DNA of 64,000 nt from DASWYT01 sp965246875 (GTDB lineage Bacteria > Pseudomonadota > Alphaproteobacteria > Micavibrionales > SZUA-601), in assembly GCA_965246875.1 (NCBI GenBank), contig CBDFFU010000006.1, positions 62,001 to 126,000 of the forward strand, in the 5' to 3' direction. How positions within the stretch are numbered: position 1 is the stretch's first letter; the number at the start of each line of letters is the position of its first letter. Of this stretch, positions 32,679 through 41,112 are shown one piece after another. The position numbers and the translations under genes were made by a program. The notes beneath the pieces were generated by a model, which saw only the letters and a list, made by a program, of their open reading frames with translations, ran no database searches and had not been told where the DNA came from.

Positions 32679-33997
32679 ATTTGAGTTTTCTCCATCACGC
32701 CAACGAAAAAACCATCTGTATTATGTTTCAACGGTGTCATGGCCAGCATATGGGATGACAGATCCAAAGTTTCAGGAACCGTTTGCTCCGGCATGGCGCG
32801 GCCCCATAGTGTGTTTAAGGTGAGCGGTGCGAAATCAAGATGGGTGTCGAGGAAGTTTCTGACCTGATGCTGGTTTTCCTGTGGCAGGAGGGAGCAGGTT
32901 GCATAAATCAAGCGACCGCCGGGTTTGACGAGCGGCGCAGCGGCCTGTAAAGCTGTGGCTTGCATGTCGGTCAGTTCGTCCAACGTCGGCCCCAATTGTT
33001 GCCAGCGGGAGAAGGGTGAACGTCGCCACGTACCGGTGCCCGTGCAGGGGGCGTCGACCAGAACGAAGTCACATTTGCCTGCGTGCTTTTTCAGCCAGAT
33101 GTCGCGCATATCGCTGAGCGGCTGCAATTCGACATTGTCGACGCCCGCGCGCTTGATGCGGAGTTTGGCATTTTCCAGACGGCGGCCATCAACGTCACAC
33201 GCCCAAAGGCGGCCTTTGTTTTTCATGGCAGCAGCCAGCGCCAAGGTTTTGCCGCCCGCACCGGCGCACAGATCGGCGCCCCATTCACCCGGCTTGACGC
33301 CGCACAACAGCGACAAAATTTGTGAGCCTTCATCCTGGATTTCGAACGCGCCGTTTTTATACAGTGCGTGCGCGGAAAAGGCCGGGCGTCCGGTGACGCG
33401 AATGCCGAGCGGTGAAAGGGGTGTTTCCTCCACGATGAAACCGTCTTGTTGCAAGTGCTGCAACACGCCCTCACGTGTGGCCTTGAGTGTGTTGACGCGT
33501 ATGTCCAGCGGCGCTTCGGCGTCCAAGGCCATCATCTCGTCCTTGAAGCTTTCGCCCCACGCATTTTGCAACGCATGCTGGTATTGCGGCGGACATTCGT
33601 AACGGACACCGGGCGGCATTTTTTTATCGTCCATGACTTTGCCATGAATTTTTTGCAGCAGATTATGGTCGCTCTGTGTCAGGGCATCGGGCGCATAAGC
33701 GGCACCACCAAACAGGGAATGCAATTCGTTGAGCGGCGTGCGCTGGCCGACCGCCAGCCAGATGATGACGAAGTTACGACCGGAAATCGCGGCATGATAG
33801 GTTTCGCACCACCAGACTAGGCGCGCGTAATGACGCAGCAGCGTATAGGTCAATGTCGCAATCGCGCGGCGGTCTTTGGAGCCGATATAACGTTTCGGTT
33901 GCAGATAGGCATGCATCACCTGATCGGCGGGTTTGGCGGTGTGTAAAGTGGTGTCGATAATTTTGATGGCGGCGGACAGCCGGGCGGCGGGGGTCAT
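32675..33997 (-). CDS. rsmB: RsmB/NOP family RNA (cytosine-5) methyltransferase
   Basis: Predicted to methylate a cytosine of 16S rRNA (C967 in E. coli). An N-terminal NusB-like helical part precedes the SAM-binding domain with DLCAGAGGKTLALAA, then the two catalytic cysteines in DAPCTGTGTWRR and YATCSLLPQEN. Length 440 is normal. It starts one base after the stop of the Sco gene, so the two are co-transcribed. Other NOP-family targets are possible. The end GFFVGVMEKT is also found as a fragment at 32201-32230. Confidence 0.9.
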   Translation of the reverse strand: MTPAARLSAAIKIIDTTLHTAKPADQVMHAYLQPKRYIGSKDRRAIATLTYTLLRHYARLVWWCETYHAAISGRNFVIIWLAVGQRTPLNELHSLFGGAAYAPDALTQSDHNLLQKIHGKVMDDKKMPPGVRYECPPQYQHALQNAWGESFKDEMMALDAEAPLDIRVNTLKATREGVLQHLQQDGFIVEETPLSPLGIRVTGRPAFSAHALYKNGAFEIQDEGSQILSLLCGVKPGEWGADLCAGAGGKTLALAAAMKNKGRLWACDVDGRRLENAKLRIKRAGVDNVELQPLSDMRDIWLKKHAGKCDFVLVDAPCTGTGTWRRSPFSRWQQLGPTLDELTDMQATALQAAAPLVKPGGRLIYATCSLLPQENQHQVRNFLDTHLDFAPLTLNTLWGRAMPEQTVPETLDLSSHMLAMTPLKHNTDGFFVGVMEKTQI

Positions 33998-33998
33998 G

Positions 33999-34631
33999 TT
34001 AATGTGTCTTTTCTAAAATGATCGTGTCGTTAAGTTTGGCGGCAATATCCGCGGCTGTTGTATCATGGGCATAGACATCGATGACGTGTCCGTTGGGGGC
34101 AACCAGATAGAGATAAGAAGAGTGATTCATCATGTAATTTTTGTCGTCGCCATCGATGATCTGTTTTTGCGCATAGATGCGGTAGCTTTTGATCACCGCA
34201 TCGATCTGCGCCTGAGTGCCGGTCAGCCCGATGATTTTCTTGTTAAACAGCGGCACATAGTGTTTGAGTTCGCTTGCTGTGTCACGTGCCGGGTCAATCG
34301 TGATAAACAGTGGTTGAATGATGTTTTGTTTCGCGGCGGGCAAGGCAGTCAAGGCATCGGCCATTTTGCCCAGACCAATGGGGCAGACATCCGGGCAATG
34401 GGTGAAACCGAAATAGACCAGCAAATACTGGTTGGGCCAGGAGGCTTCAGTGACCAGCTGGCCATTGTGATCAGTCAGGGAAAACGGCCCACCCAGATCG
34501 AGGCCGGCCAGCGGCACAGCGGGTTTGCCAGCAGACTGTAAAGCCGGGTCAGATTGTACGCGTACATACCCGATGCCACAGCCAATCAGCAAGGCTAAAA
34601 CCAGTAGAATCAGGCGGTGGCGCGGAAGCAT
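33999..34631 (-). CDS. Sco1/SenC family copper chaperone
   Basis: Membrane-anchored thioredoxin-fold protein that delivers copper to the CuA site of cytochrome oxidase. N-terminal helix LILLVLALLIGCGIGYV, copper-binding HCPDVCPIG with the CxxxC pair, and the third ligand histidine in MMNHSSYLYLV. 210 residues, typical. It logically serves the coxB product encoded at 46 kb, though the genes are not linked. Co-transcribed with rsmB. Confidence 0.92.
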   Translation of the reverse strand: MLPRHRLILLVLALLIGCGIGYVRVQSDPALQSAGKPAVPLAGLDLGGPFSLTDHNGQLVTEASWPNQYLLVYFGFTHCPDVCPIGLGKMADALTALPAAKQNIIQPLFITIDPARDTASELKHYVPLFNKKIIGLTGTQAQIDAVIKSYRIYAQKQIIDGDDKNYMMNHSSYLYLVAPNGHVIDVYAHDTTAADIAAKLNDTIILEKTH

Positions 34632-34786
34632 AAAACTGTGTCCTTGATGATTGGCGTATGCAATTTTAATCCCGCTTTAACAGGGGGAATGGTATACCAG
34701 AAGAATAACCGCCGCAGATCAGAAGACAAGCGGCGTTAGGATCGGCAGAACCGCCACGCCAGAAGGGTCATCAGGGGGTTAACGTC

Positions 34787-35371
34787 ATGCAATTAAACGC
34801 ACTCGGTTTGCAAAACACGGCCTTGGATGGGGTGTTCATCATTCAAGGCGAACGCACGAATGATCTGCGCGGTCAGACGCATACCTTGTTTGACGCGCCA
34901 CATTTTGCCGCCTTTGGCCTCTCCACCCGTTTTATGGCCGACCATTTCACGCGCGCCCATCAAGGCAGCCTCTATGGCATTTATCATTGCGCTGACACCA
35001 ATATGGCGCAGTTGTTTACCGCGTTGCGCGGCACCGTGTTCGTGACCGCTGTCGATCTGCGCTCGCGCCGCAAAAGCTTTGGCAAGGCGATCAGCTTTGT
35101 CTTGAACGAACAGACGCCGCAATGTTATTTCGCCCCCGGCATCGCCTGGGGTTACGCAATCATGAGCGAAACCGCCGACATCCTGCAAAAATTCACTGCA
35201 CTCCCCATCGCCGACCAGATGAACGGTATTATCTGGAACGACGCCGAGCTGAATATCCCATGGCCGTTAAAACGCCCGATTGTGGGTTTAGACGATGCCC
35301 AATTCCCGACATTGGAAGTCGCCCTGTCACGCCTGCCGCAGCCGGCGATCAAGGAAGTGGTGATTCGGTAG
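34787..35371 (+). CDS. Divergent RmlC-like cupin protein
   Basis: The chain aligns with dTDP-4-dehydrorhamnose 3,5-epimerase: an RGQ turn after the first strands, VDLRSRRKSFGK, the WGYAIMSETAD strand and GIIWNDAELNIPW. However the catalytic stretch RGLHYQ of true epimerases is YGIYHC here (63-68), so the active-site Arg is lost and the His is shifted by one. It may have another sugar substrate or be inactive. The ATG at 34787 lacks a strong ribosome site (GGGGGTTAACGTC). No other rhamnose genes are near. Confidence 0.65.
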   Translation: MQLNALGLQNTALDGVFIIQGERTNDLRGQTHTLFDAPHFAAFGLSTRFMADHFTRAHQGSLYGIYHCADTNMAQLFTALRGTVFVTAVDLRSRRKSFGKAISFVLNEQTPQCYFAPGIAWGYAIMSETADILQKFTALPIADQMNGIIWNDAELNIPWPLKRPIVGLDDAQFPTLEVALSRLPQPAIKEVVIR

Positions 35372-35494
35372 TTCCGGCTCACCAATTTATAAGATTGACA
35401 TTCCACCCCTTTGCCGTAGCGTTGCGGTGAAGCGGAAACTTTTTTCGCTTTGGGGCTTGATAACCTCTTAAAATAGGCGGTTTGTAACCGTGAC

Positions 35495-35616
35495 CTTACT
35501 CCCTTGTCCGTTGAGACGGGGAGGCATCGGCGTATGTCCAACCCGGCAACGGGTAAAGGCCGATGCGGCCTTTCCTATTTAAGGTTTATCAACTCCCCGT
35601 CACCAAACGAGGAGTT
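35495..35616 (+). promoter_or_regulatory. Structured leader RNA with alternative pairings before an outer membrane protein
   Basis: Hairpin 1 (35500-35524): CTCC with GGAG enclosing CCGT-TGAG-ACGG. Hairpin 2: GCATCGGC (35524-35531) with GCCGATGC (35559-35566), enclosing CCCG-GCAA-CGGG. Overlapping and exclusive with it, AAAGGCC-GATGC-GGCCTTT (35555-35573). Hairpin 4, AACTCC (35591-35596) with GGAGTT (35611-35616), buries the ribosome site of the gene at 35625. ACGGGGAG (35516-35523) is perfectly complementary to CTCCCCGT (35593-35600), which would free that site. Matches no riboswitch class I recognise. Confidence 0.6.
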
Positions 35617-35624
35617 ACACACAC

Positions 35625-36275
35625 ATGATGACTAATATATCTCATCTCTTGACCGCCGCCTTGTTGGCGTCGGTGTTCGTTGCGCCAGCCGTTCAAGCGG
35701 CTGACACAATGGCCCGTACGCAAGCGCGCACCACAACTACCACACGCACGATGGCGGCCAACGATGCGCCACCGCAACGCGGCGTCTATCTGGCGGGACA
35801 AGCGGGTCTTAATCTGCCTACGCGCGACGAAGGCACGCTGGATAATGCCGCAGTGTTTGCGGGCGCACTCGGTTATCGTTTTAATCCGAATGTGCGCACC
35901 GAAATCGAAGGTGCCTATCGCAAGAATGATTTTGACGATACCAGTCTGGGCGTGTTGTTGACCGGCGATACCAAAATCACCACCGGCCTGATCAACGCTT
36001 ATTATGATTTCGCCAACAATTCGTTCGTCACGCCGTATGTCGGTGTGGGTGTCGGGTTTGCACACGGCACGCTGGACATTACCGGCCCCGGCGGCAGCGC
36101 GCGTGAAAGCGACAATGCCTTTGCGTGGCAAGGTATCGCGGGTTTGGCGTACAATGTGTCACAGCAAATCGACCTGACCGCCGATTACCGTTATTTGGAT
36201 ACCGCCAATTTTTCCGACCTGGGAACGGATTACAGCGCGCACGAAGTCCGTGCCGGATTGCGCTATAATTTCTAG
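35625..36275 (+). CDS. Outer membrane beta-barrel protein
   Basis: Signal peptide of about 25 residues ending VQAADT, a Thr/Arg-rich linker (ARTTTTTRTM), then an eight-strand-type small barrel with alternating aromatic strands (GVYLAGQAGLN, YVGVGVGFAHG) and the terminal phenylalanine strand VRAGLRYNF expected of BAM substrates. It resembles Omp25/OmpA-barrel proteins of alphaproteobacteria. ATG at 35625, or 35628, behind GAGGAG that is occluded in a hairpin. The barrel at 49.7 kb is a paralogue with the same Thr-rich linker. Confidence 0.85.
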   Translation: MMTNISHLLTAALLASVFVAPAVQAADTMARTQARTTTTTRTMAANDAPPQRGVYLAGQAGLNLPTRDEGTLDNAAVFAGALGYRFNPNVRTEIEGAYRKNDFDDTSLGVLLTGDTKITTGLINAYYDFANNSFVTPYVGVGVGFAHGTLDITGPGGSARESDNAFAWQGIAGLAYNVSQQIDLTADYRYLDTANFSDLGTDYSAHEVRAGLRYNF

Positions 36276-36302
36276 TTACGTGTGAGAGATGGTTGACACC
36301 GG

Positions 36303-36337
36303 AACGGCGGTCTCATTTAGTGCGGGGCCGCCGTTTT
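36303..36337 (+). terminator. Terminator of the outer membrane protein gene
   Basis: AACGGCGG (36303-36310) pairs with CCGCCGTT (36328-36335), followed by TT; additional pairing inside the loop is weak. Confidence 0.8.
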
Positions 36338-36390
36338 AACCTTGCGTGATTTGGATTTTATTCTGTGTGCGATGCTGTATGCTGGCGGGG

Positions 36391-36981
36391 ATGAAAATCT
36401 GTTTCCTCTGTATCATGATGTGTCTGCTGCTCGCTGGCCCGGCTCTTGCCGCGTCACCGTTGCCACATCCCTGCACTCTGAAAAATCAGGTCTTGTGCGG
36501 AAAATGGTACGATTTTACCGTCTATGGCGACACGATCGAATGGGATAAAAAATACGGCGGTATCGCCAGATGCACGATTCTGGATGAACGCCAGGCATCC
36601 AACCGCATTTACAGTGTTTTGAAATGCACGACTTACCAACATACGCTTCCTCGCACTTGTGCAGAAGCTTTGGCATGGCGGGCGCAAGGACGAGAACCGG
36701 CACGGTGTATCGATCCTGTCGGTGGCAAAGGCCATGCGTATACTATTGAAAAACCGGAATTCTGGATTTTGTCCGTCAGGCCGACGAAGTTTATGACGGT
36801 TTATAAAAATGGCATCCAGTATTCTTATAGATCGGATCCGTCAATCTTGTGCATGGCAGCACCGTACAATGATAATCATGACCAAACATTAGCATTGGAT
36901 AATTTTGATAAAGAAAATGGTTGCCGAGGTATTTCTGGCGTTACAGGCCGCGATCATGTGACGCCACCAGTTTTTCCTTGA
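36391..36981 (+). CDS. Unrecognised secreted Cys-rich protein
   Basis: The ATG at 36391 is chosen because it opens a clear signal peptide (MKICFLCIMMCLLLAGPALA) with GGGG just upstream; an ATG at 36346 in the same frame would hide it. The mature part, about 175 residues, has some eight cysteines (HPCTLKNQVLCGKW, RCTILDE, LKCTTYQ, TCAEAL, RCIDPV, ILCMAA, NGCRGI), consistent with disulphides in the periplasm or outside the cell. No known family. It ends 14 bases from the convergent lysozyme-like gene. Confidence 0.6.
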   Translation: MKICFLCIMMCLLLAGPALAASPLPHPCTLKNQVLCGKWYDFTVYGDTIEWDKKYGGIARCTILDERQASNRIYSVLKCTTYQHTLPRTCAEALAWRAQGREPARCIDPVGGKGHAYTIEKPEFWILSVRPTKFMTVYKNGIQYSYRSDPSILCMAAPYNDNHDQTLALDNFDKENGCRGISGVTGRDHVTPPVFP

Positions 36982-36994
36982 AAAAATTCTAGAT

Positions 36995-38110
36995 TTAATT
37001 CTTAAGAGGATCAAGGTCTGCCGCATCATTGAATAAATTTAAAATATTTGTATTGCGAATATCGGAAATACCCTCACGGTGTGATTCAAGTGCAGCTTTT
37101 GCCCAGTCCCGATCATAAACGGCCTGATAGAAAGCCGGCCATCGGGCTGGCGTGAACCGGGTTGGCCCTATGTTGTACATCATGTCCATGAGGGCTTGTT
37201 TTGCCTGAGATGGATATACCTCAAATTCCGGCAAGGCATGGAGTAGTGAAATTTCAAATTCATCTATTTTTGTATTTGTTAAAGCCTCACTGTTTGCTCG
37301 TGTTAATATTAAATTGGTTTCCAACCTGTAAGTATCGGCTGAGTGGTTTGCCAAATCATTGGCGGCATGTAAAGCTGCAGCTCTATTTGTTAAGTATATG
37401 TGGGCGGCTTGTTTTTCTGTCAAAGTGGCTCTGCGGGTCTGATGGGTTACAGCATCTGAAGTATTAAATGGCAGTGCATTGAAAACTGTAGCTCTATTGA
37501 CGTTCACGCCAATACCAACCGTTATTTTGCCCTCGGAGTCGAGATAAGGATAAAGAACTTCATTCTCATGTTCAGGCTTACGCAACATCTCTAAAGTATC
37601 AGCTTTCCAATTCGGTGCTTCAAATGCGCGTGGCATGCTAATCGTGATATTAGCTTTTGGCATATAGGCCTCTGCCCAACAGCGGCAATGATTATCCTGA
37701 CCGGGATGTCCACCAAGCGGTTCGATTTCCCAAGAAAAAACATGACCCTCACGCTCAACGTGTGTCTTGCGGACTCTGTTGTCCTGCACCGTACGCCAGA
37801 TATAAAACCCGGTCGCGCCGTCTCTGGTCATGGACTCATTTAGTGCTTGCATCGTTGCATCGTCCGGCTTGAACACGCCGGTAATGGGCAGGCCATGATC
37901 GTTTTGAAATAGCTTGAGCGCGTCGAAAATGGCGCGATCAGGTATGTCCGTCAGGCCGATCATATTTAACGGTCGATAATAACCCAGACGGTTGAGTGCC
38001 TGCTTTATTTGGCGTGTGTCGGATGGGTTGGCAGCACTATCAGTGCCAAAACGTGTTTTCAAAACGAACAAGGGCATCATGATATCCATGACAATATAGC
38101 AAAACCCCAT
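36995..38110 (-). CDS. Peptidoglycan-binding protein with T4-lysozyme-like domain
   Basis: Residues 33-90 form a peptidoglycan-binding type 1 domain (IKQALNRLGYY...FQNDHGLPITG). Residues 135-145 (HPGQDNHCRCW) resemble the His/Cys motif of phage minor head proteins. Residues 175-371 look like a T4-type muramidase: Glu182, Asp191 and Thr197 keep the exact 9- and 6-residue spacing of T4 lysozyme E11-D20-T26, followed by GKITVGIGVNV, and later ALMDMMYNIG. No clear signal peptide, so export by a phage-like or type IV route is possible. ATG 38110 lies at the predicted transcript start; 38089 is an alternative. Confidence 0.75.
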   Translation of the reverse strand: MGFCYIVMDIMMPLFVLKTRFGTDSAANPSDTRQIKQALNRLGYYRPLNMIGLTDIPDRAIFDALKLFQNDHGLPITGVFKPDDATMQALNESMTRDGATGFYIWRTVQDNRVRKTHVEREGHVFSWEIEPLGGHPGQDNHCRCWAEAYMPKANITISMPRAFEAPNWKADTLEMLRKPEHENEVLYPYLDSEGKITVGIGVNVNRATVFNALPFNTSDAVTHQTRRATLTEKQAAHIYLTNRAAALHAANDLANHSADTYRLETNLILTRANSEALTNTKIDEFEISLLHALPEFEVYPSQAKQALMDMMYNIGPTRFTPARWPAFYQAVYDRDWAKAALESHREGISDIRNTNILNLFNDAADLDPLKN

Positions 38111-38115
38111 TTGTG

Positions 38116-38144
38116 AATATATTCCTATATCCTGCTTTTGTCAA
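38116..38144 (-). promoter_or_regulatory. Strong promoter of the lysozyme-like gene
   Basis: Minus strand TTGACA (38144-38139), 17 bases, TATATT (38121-38116). The expected start of transcription, about 38109, coincides with the ATG at 38110, which would make the message leaderless. Confidence 0.7.
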
Positions 38145-38251
38145 GATATATGGCTGTAGGGTTTACAGGACACACTCCAAACTTGCCCCCAATTCTCAAA
38201 TCCGCTACGCTCGCGGACTGAATTATGACCCTGTTTTAGGACGACGACTCC

Positions 38252-38695
38252 ATGAGTTTTAAAATCGACGAAGAGGCCATTCGCAAACTGGCCAAGCTGT
38301 TGGATGAGACCAATCTGACGGAAATCGAAATTTCGGATGACGCGCAGTCAATCCGCGTGCAGCGCGGTGGCGGCCATACGGTTGTCGCCAGCGCACCGAC
38401 CGTCAATCACATGCCAACCTCTGCGGCGGCACCAGCGGCAACTGCTACTCCGGCTGACCATCCGGGCGCCGTGAAATCGCCAATGGTAGGCACGGTCTAC
38501 CGGTCGTCCGAGCCGGGCGCCGCGCCATTTGCCGAAGTGGGCAAAAAAGTGAACAAGGGCGACACGATTTTGATTATCGAAGCCATGAAGGTCATGAACC
38601 CGATCAAGGCGCCAGCCAGCGGTACAGTGACGGCCGTCATGGTGCAAGACGGCCAGCCAGTTGAATTCGGCGAAGTGCTGATTGTTGTCGAATAA
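38252..38695 (+). CDS. accB: Biotin carboxyl carrier protein of acetyl-CoA carboxylase
   Basis: Carries the carboxybiotin between the two half-reactions of malonyl-CoA synthesis. N-terminal helical part, an Ala/Pro/Thr-rich flexible linker at about 45-75, and the biotinyl domain with the modified lysine in EAMKVMN. 147 residues. In relatives aroQ often precedes accB; here the upstream gene is the divergent lysozyme-like orphan, and no promoter stands out in the gap. accC follows after 45 bases. Confidence 0.96.
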   Translation: MSFKIDEEAIRKLAKLLDETNLTEIEISDDAQSIRVQRGGGHTVVASAPTVNHMPTSAAAPAATATPADHPGAVKSPMVGTVYRSSEPGAAPFAEVGKKVNKGDTILIIEAMKVMNPIKAPASGTVTAVMVQDGQPVEFGEVLIVVE

Positions 38696-38740
38696 GAAAT
38701 TTTGCGCCGCAGTGCCGTCATCAGCGAATGGTAGTATGTC

Positions 38741-40099
38741 ATGTTTAAAAAAGTTCTGATCGCGAACCGGGGTGAAATCGCGTTGCGTATTCACCGGGCC
38801 TGTAAGGAAATGGGCATCCAGACGGTGGCTGTGCATTCCACCGCCGACACCGATGCCATGCATGTGCGCTTGGCCGATGAGTCGGTGTGTATTGGCGAAG
38901 CTCCGTCAAAACAATCGTATTTGAACATTCCAGCCATCCTGACGGCTGCCTCCATTACCGGCTGTGACGCGATTCATCCGGGCATCGGATTTTTGTCGGA
39001 GAATGCCGGCTTTGCCGCGATGGTGGTGGAACACGGCTTTGCCTGGATCGGGCCGTCCCCGGAAATCATTTCCAAAATGGGCGACAAGGTCGTAGCCAAA
39101 GTGACGGCGAAAGAATTGGGTCTGCCCGTGGTGCCAGGATCGGCCGGCGCGCTGGATACACTGGATGACGCCCGCAAGACAGCCGCTGACATGGGCTTTC
39201 CGGTCATTATCAAAGCTGCCTCTGGTGGTGGCGGCAAAGGCATGAAGCTGGCACACAGCGCAGATGAATTGGACAGTGCGTATTCGCTGGCCCGCAGTGA
39301 AGCCAAAGCGTCGTTTGGCGACGACACGGTGTATATGGAGAAATACCTGACCAACCCGCGTCACATTGAAATTCAGGTGATCGGCGACAATCACGGTCAC
39401 GCCGTGCATTTGGGCGAACGTGATTGTTCGATCCAGCGCAATCACCAAAAGGTCATCGAAGAAGCGCCATCGCCGGCGTTGAACGCCGAGCAGCGCGACT
39501 ATATTGGCAATCTGTCCGCCGATGTCGCACGCAAAATGGGCTATTGCGGGGCTGGAACGATCGAATATCTGTTTGAAGACGGCCAGTTTTATTTCATGGA
39601 AATGAATACGCGTTTGCAGGTCGAGCATCCGGTCACGGAAATGATCACCGGGATCGACCTGGTGCGTGAGCAGATCCGTGTGGCGGCTAACATGAAATTA
39701 TCGTTTACGCAAAAAGACGTTGTCATCAATGGCCATTCCATTGAATGCCGCATCAATGCCGAACATCCGGAAACGTTTGCGCCAAGCCCGGGCTTGATCA
39801 AAGACAGTCATTTTCCGGGTGGTTTGCGGGTGCGAGTCGACAGTGCCATTTATGACGGCTATCGCGTGCCGCAATATTATGATTCCATGGTGGCGAAACT
39901 GATCGTCCATGGCGTCAACCGCAACGAATGCCTGATGCGCCTGAAACGCTGTCTGCAGGAATTCGTGATTGACGGCATCTTTACCAATATTCCGCTGCAC
40001 GAGAAAATTATCGTCGAGCCGGATTTTATCGACGGCAATTACTCGATCAAATGGCTGGAAAATTGGCTGGCGAAGCAGCAAGACAGTAAAGAAAAATAA
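38741..40099 (+). CDS. accC: Biotin carboxylase subunit of acetyl-CoA carboxylase
   Basis: ATP-grasp enzyme that carboxylates biotin on AccB. MFKKVLIANRGEIALRI at the start, the glycine-rich ATP loop KAASGGGGKGMKL near 163-175 and the EMNTRLQVEHPVTEM metal-binding block are complete. Length 452 is normal. Cotranscribed with accB. The 3' side opens onto an AT-rich orphan. Confidence 0.97.
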   Translation: MFKKVLIANRGEIALRIHRACKEMGIQTVAVHSTADTDAMHVRLADESVCIGEAPSKQSYLNIPAILTAASITGCDAIHPGIGFLSENAGFAAMVVEHGFAWIGPSPEIISKMGDKVVAKVTAKELGLPVVPGSAGALDTLDDARKTAADMGFPVIIKAASGGGGKGMKLAHSADELDSAYSLARSEAKASFGDDTVYMEKYLTNPRHIEIQVIGDNHGHAVHLGERDCSIQRNHQKVIEEAPSPALNAEQRDYIGNLSADVARKMGYCGAGTIEYLFEDGQFYFMEMNTRLQVEHPVTEMITGIDLVREQIRVAANMKLSFTQKDVVINGHSIECRINAEHPETFAPSPGLIKDSHFPGGLRVRVDSAIYDGYRVPQYYDSMVAKLIVHGVNRNECLMRLKRCLQEFVIDGIFTNIPLHEKIIVEPDFIDGNYSIKWLENWLAKQQDSKEK

Positions 40100-40156
40100 A
40101 GTTTATATATATTTCAATAATTTAATATAAGTTAGCGGTTTCTGGCTGTTATTATA

Positions 40157-40188
40157 TTGCATTTTAGACAATAATATCTTATATTGTC
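40157..40188 (+). promoter_or_regulatory. Promoter with overlapping inverted repeat
   Basis: TTGCAT (40157-40162), 17 bases, TATATT (40180-40185). The inverted repeat GACAATA (40167-40173) and TATTGTC (40182-40188) covers the spacer and -10 box and could be an operator for the orphan that follows. Confidence 0.6.
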
Positions 40189-40209
40189 ATAAACAATATG
40201 AGGTTAGTT

Positions 40210-41112
40210 ATGCGTGTTGAACCACTTTCGTCAGACGAACTCTTACAAAAGGTTTCCTCATTTGTTTCACGTCAGGACGGTGCACCGTCACTGGCTGAGC
40301 TTGCAAGCTATCAAAATCAGATTAGCAAACATCATGAAGCCATTGCGGATGGGCTGTATGGTGCGTGTGGTTATTACGAGGCATCTACCTTGCATCAGAA
40401 CGACGAGTTGCTGCATGATCCCATGCGCGCATTGGTCATTATGAGATTTGAAAGTGCGTATGACAAAGCCATGCGGCTCGAGCAAAAACACCAGTACTCT
40501 TTCAACAAATTACCAGAGCATGACGAAAAAATTACAACCTTTCTTGAAAACAAAAACGAGATCGAAGATAAGGAAATAGCGGGTGCAGAATTATTGCAAT
40601 TGCTGCGCGATGATTATCATCGTGCAGAACCTTATGGCTTGCTAACCGGCTTCCGCGAACTTGTTGTGAGTGATTTCAAATTTATGGATTTGAACGACAA
40701 GTTTAATGCTGCTTTTCCGACAGCTATGGCTATGCAACACAGCCAAAGTCGCGATGAGATGAATGAAGTCACACCATCCAATCTGATTGCGGCTTATCTG
40801 ACCGGAAACCAATCTGTTCACCAAGAGTATTTAAAAGAACTTGCAGATATGATGCATCCTAAAAATTTAAATGCCGGCGGATTAGAGATTAATCCAGCGA
40901 TGTTTGACGATTATGCTGTCTTGCAATTTAGCGATTCTTTTCAGAACCTGCGCGACGATGAGTGGCAGATTAATGACAGGTTAAGCGAATTGAAGCCAAG
41001 CGATTTTAAGAAACGAGATCAGGAAGATAACCGGCTAAACCGCATTGTGGGCGATCTCGGTTTACCACCGAAATATAAAGCCATGTTCAGTAATCCACCA
41101 TCACAGAATTAA
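40210..41112 (+). CDS. Unrecognised orphan protein, 300 aa
   Basis: No known family. The ATG at 40210 is preferred because GAGG lies seven bases upstream; an ATG at 40198 overlaps that site. Almost entirely helical and acidic (KLPEHDEKITTFLENKNEIEDKEIAG), no membrane segment, ending in a short Pro/Asn tail. It converges on the polysaccharide ligase gene and overlaps its last 12 bases. One of several AT-rich single genes placed at the end of core operons in this window. Confidence 0.6.
   Translation: MRVEPLSSDELLQKVSSFVSRQDGAPSLAELASYQNQISKHHEAIADGLYGACGYYEASTLHQNDELLHDPMRALVIMRFESAYDKAMRLEQKHQYSFNKLPEHDEKITTFLENKNEIEDKEIAGAELLQLLRDDYHRAEPYGLLTGFRELVVSDFKFMDLNDKFNAAFPTAMAMQHSQSRDEMNEVTPSNLIAAYLTGNQSVHQEYLKELADMMHPKNLNAGGLEINPAMFDDYAVLQFSDSFQNLRDDEWQINDRLSELKPSDFKKRDQEDNRLNRIVGDLGLPPKYKAMFSNPPSQN

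Noticed and set aside
40263..40277. Second parS-like site (TTTGTTTCACGTCAGG)
   Set aside because: Only one half of the palindrome is present and it lies inside a coding sequence.
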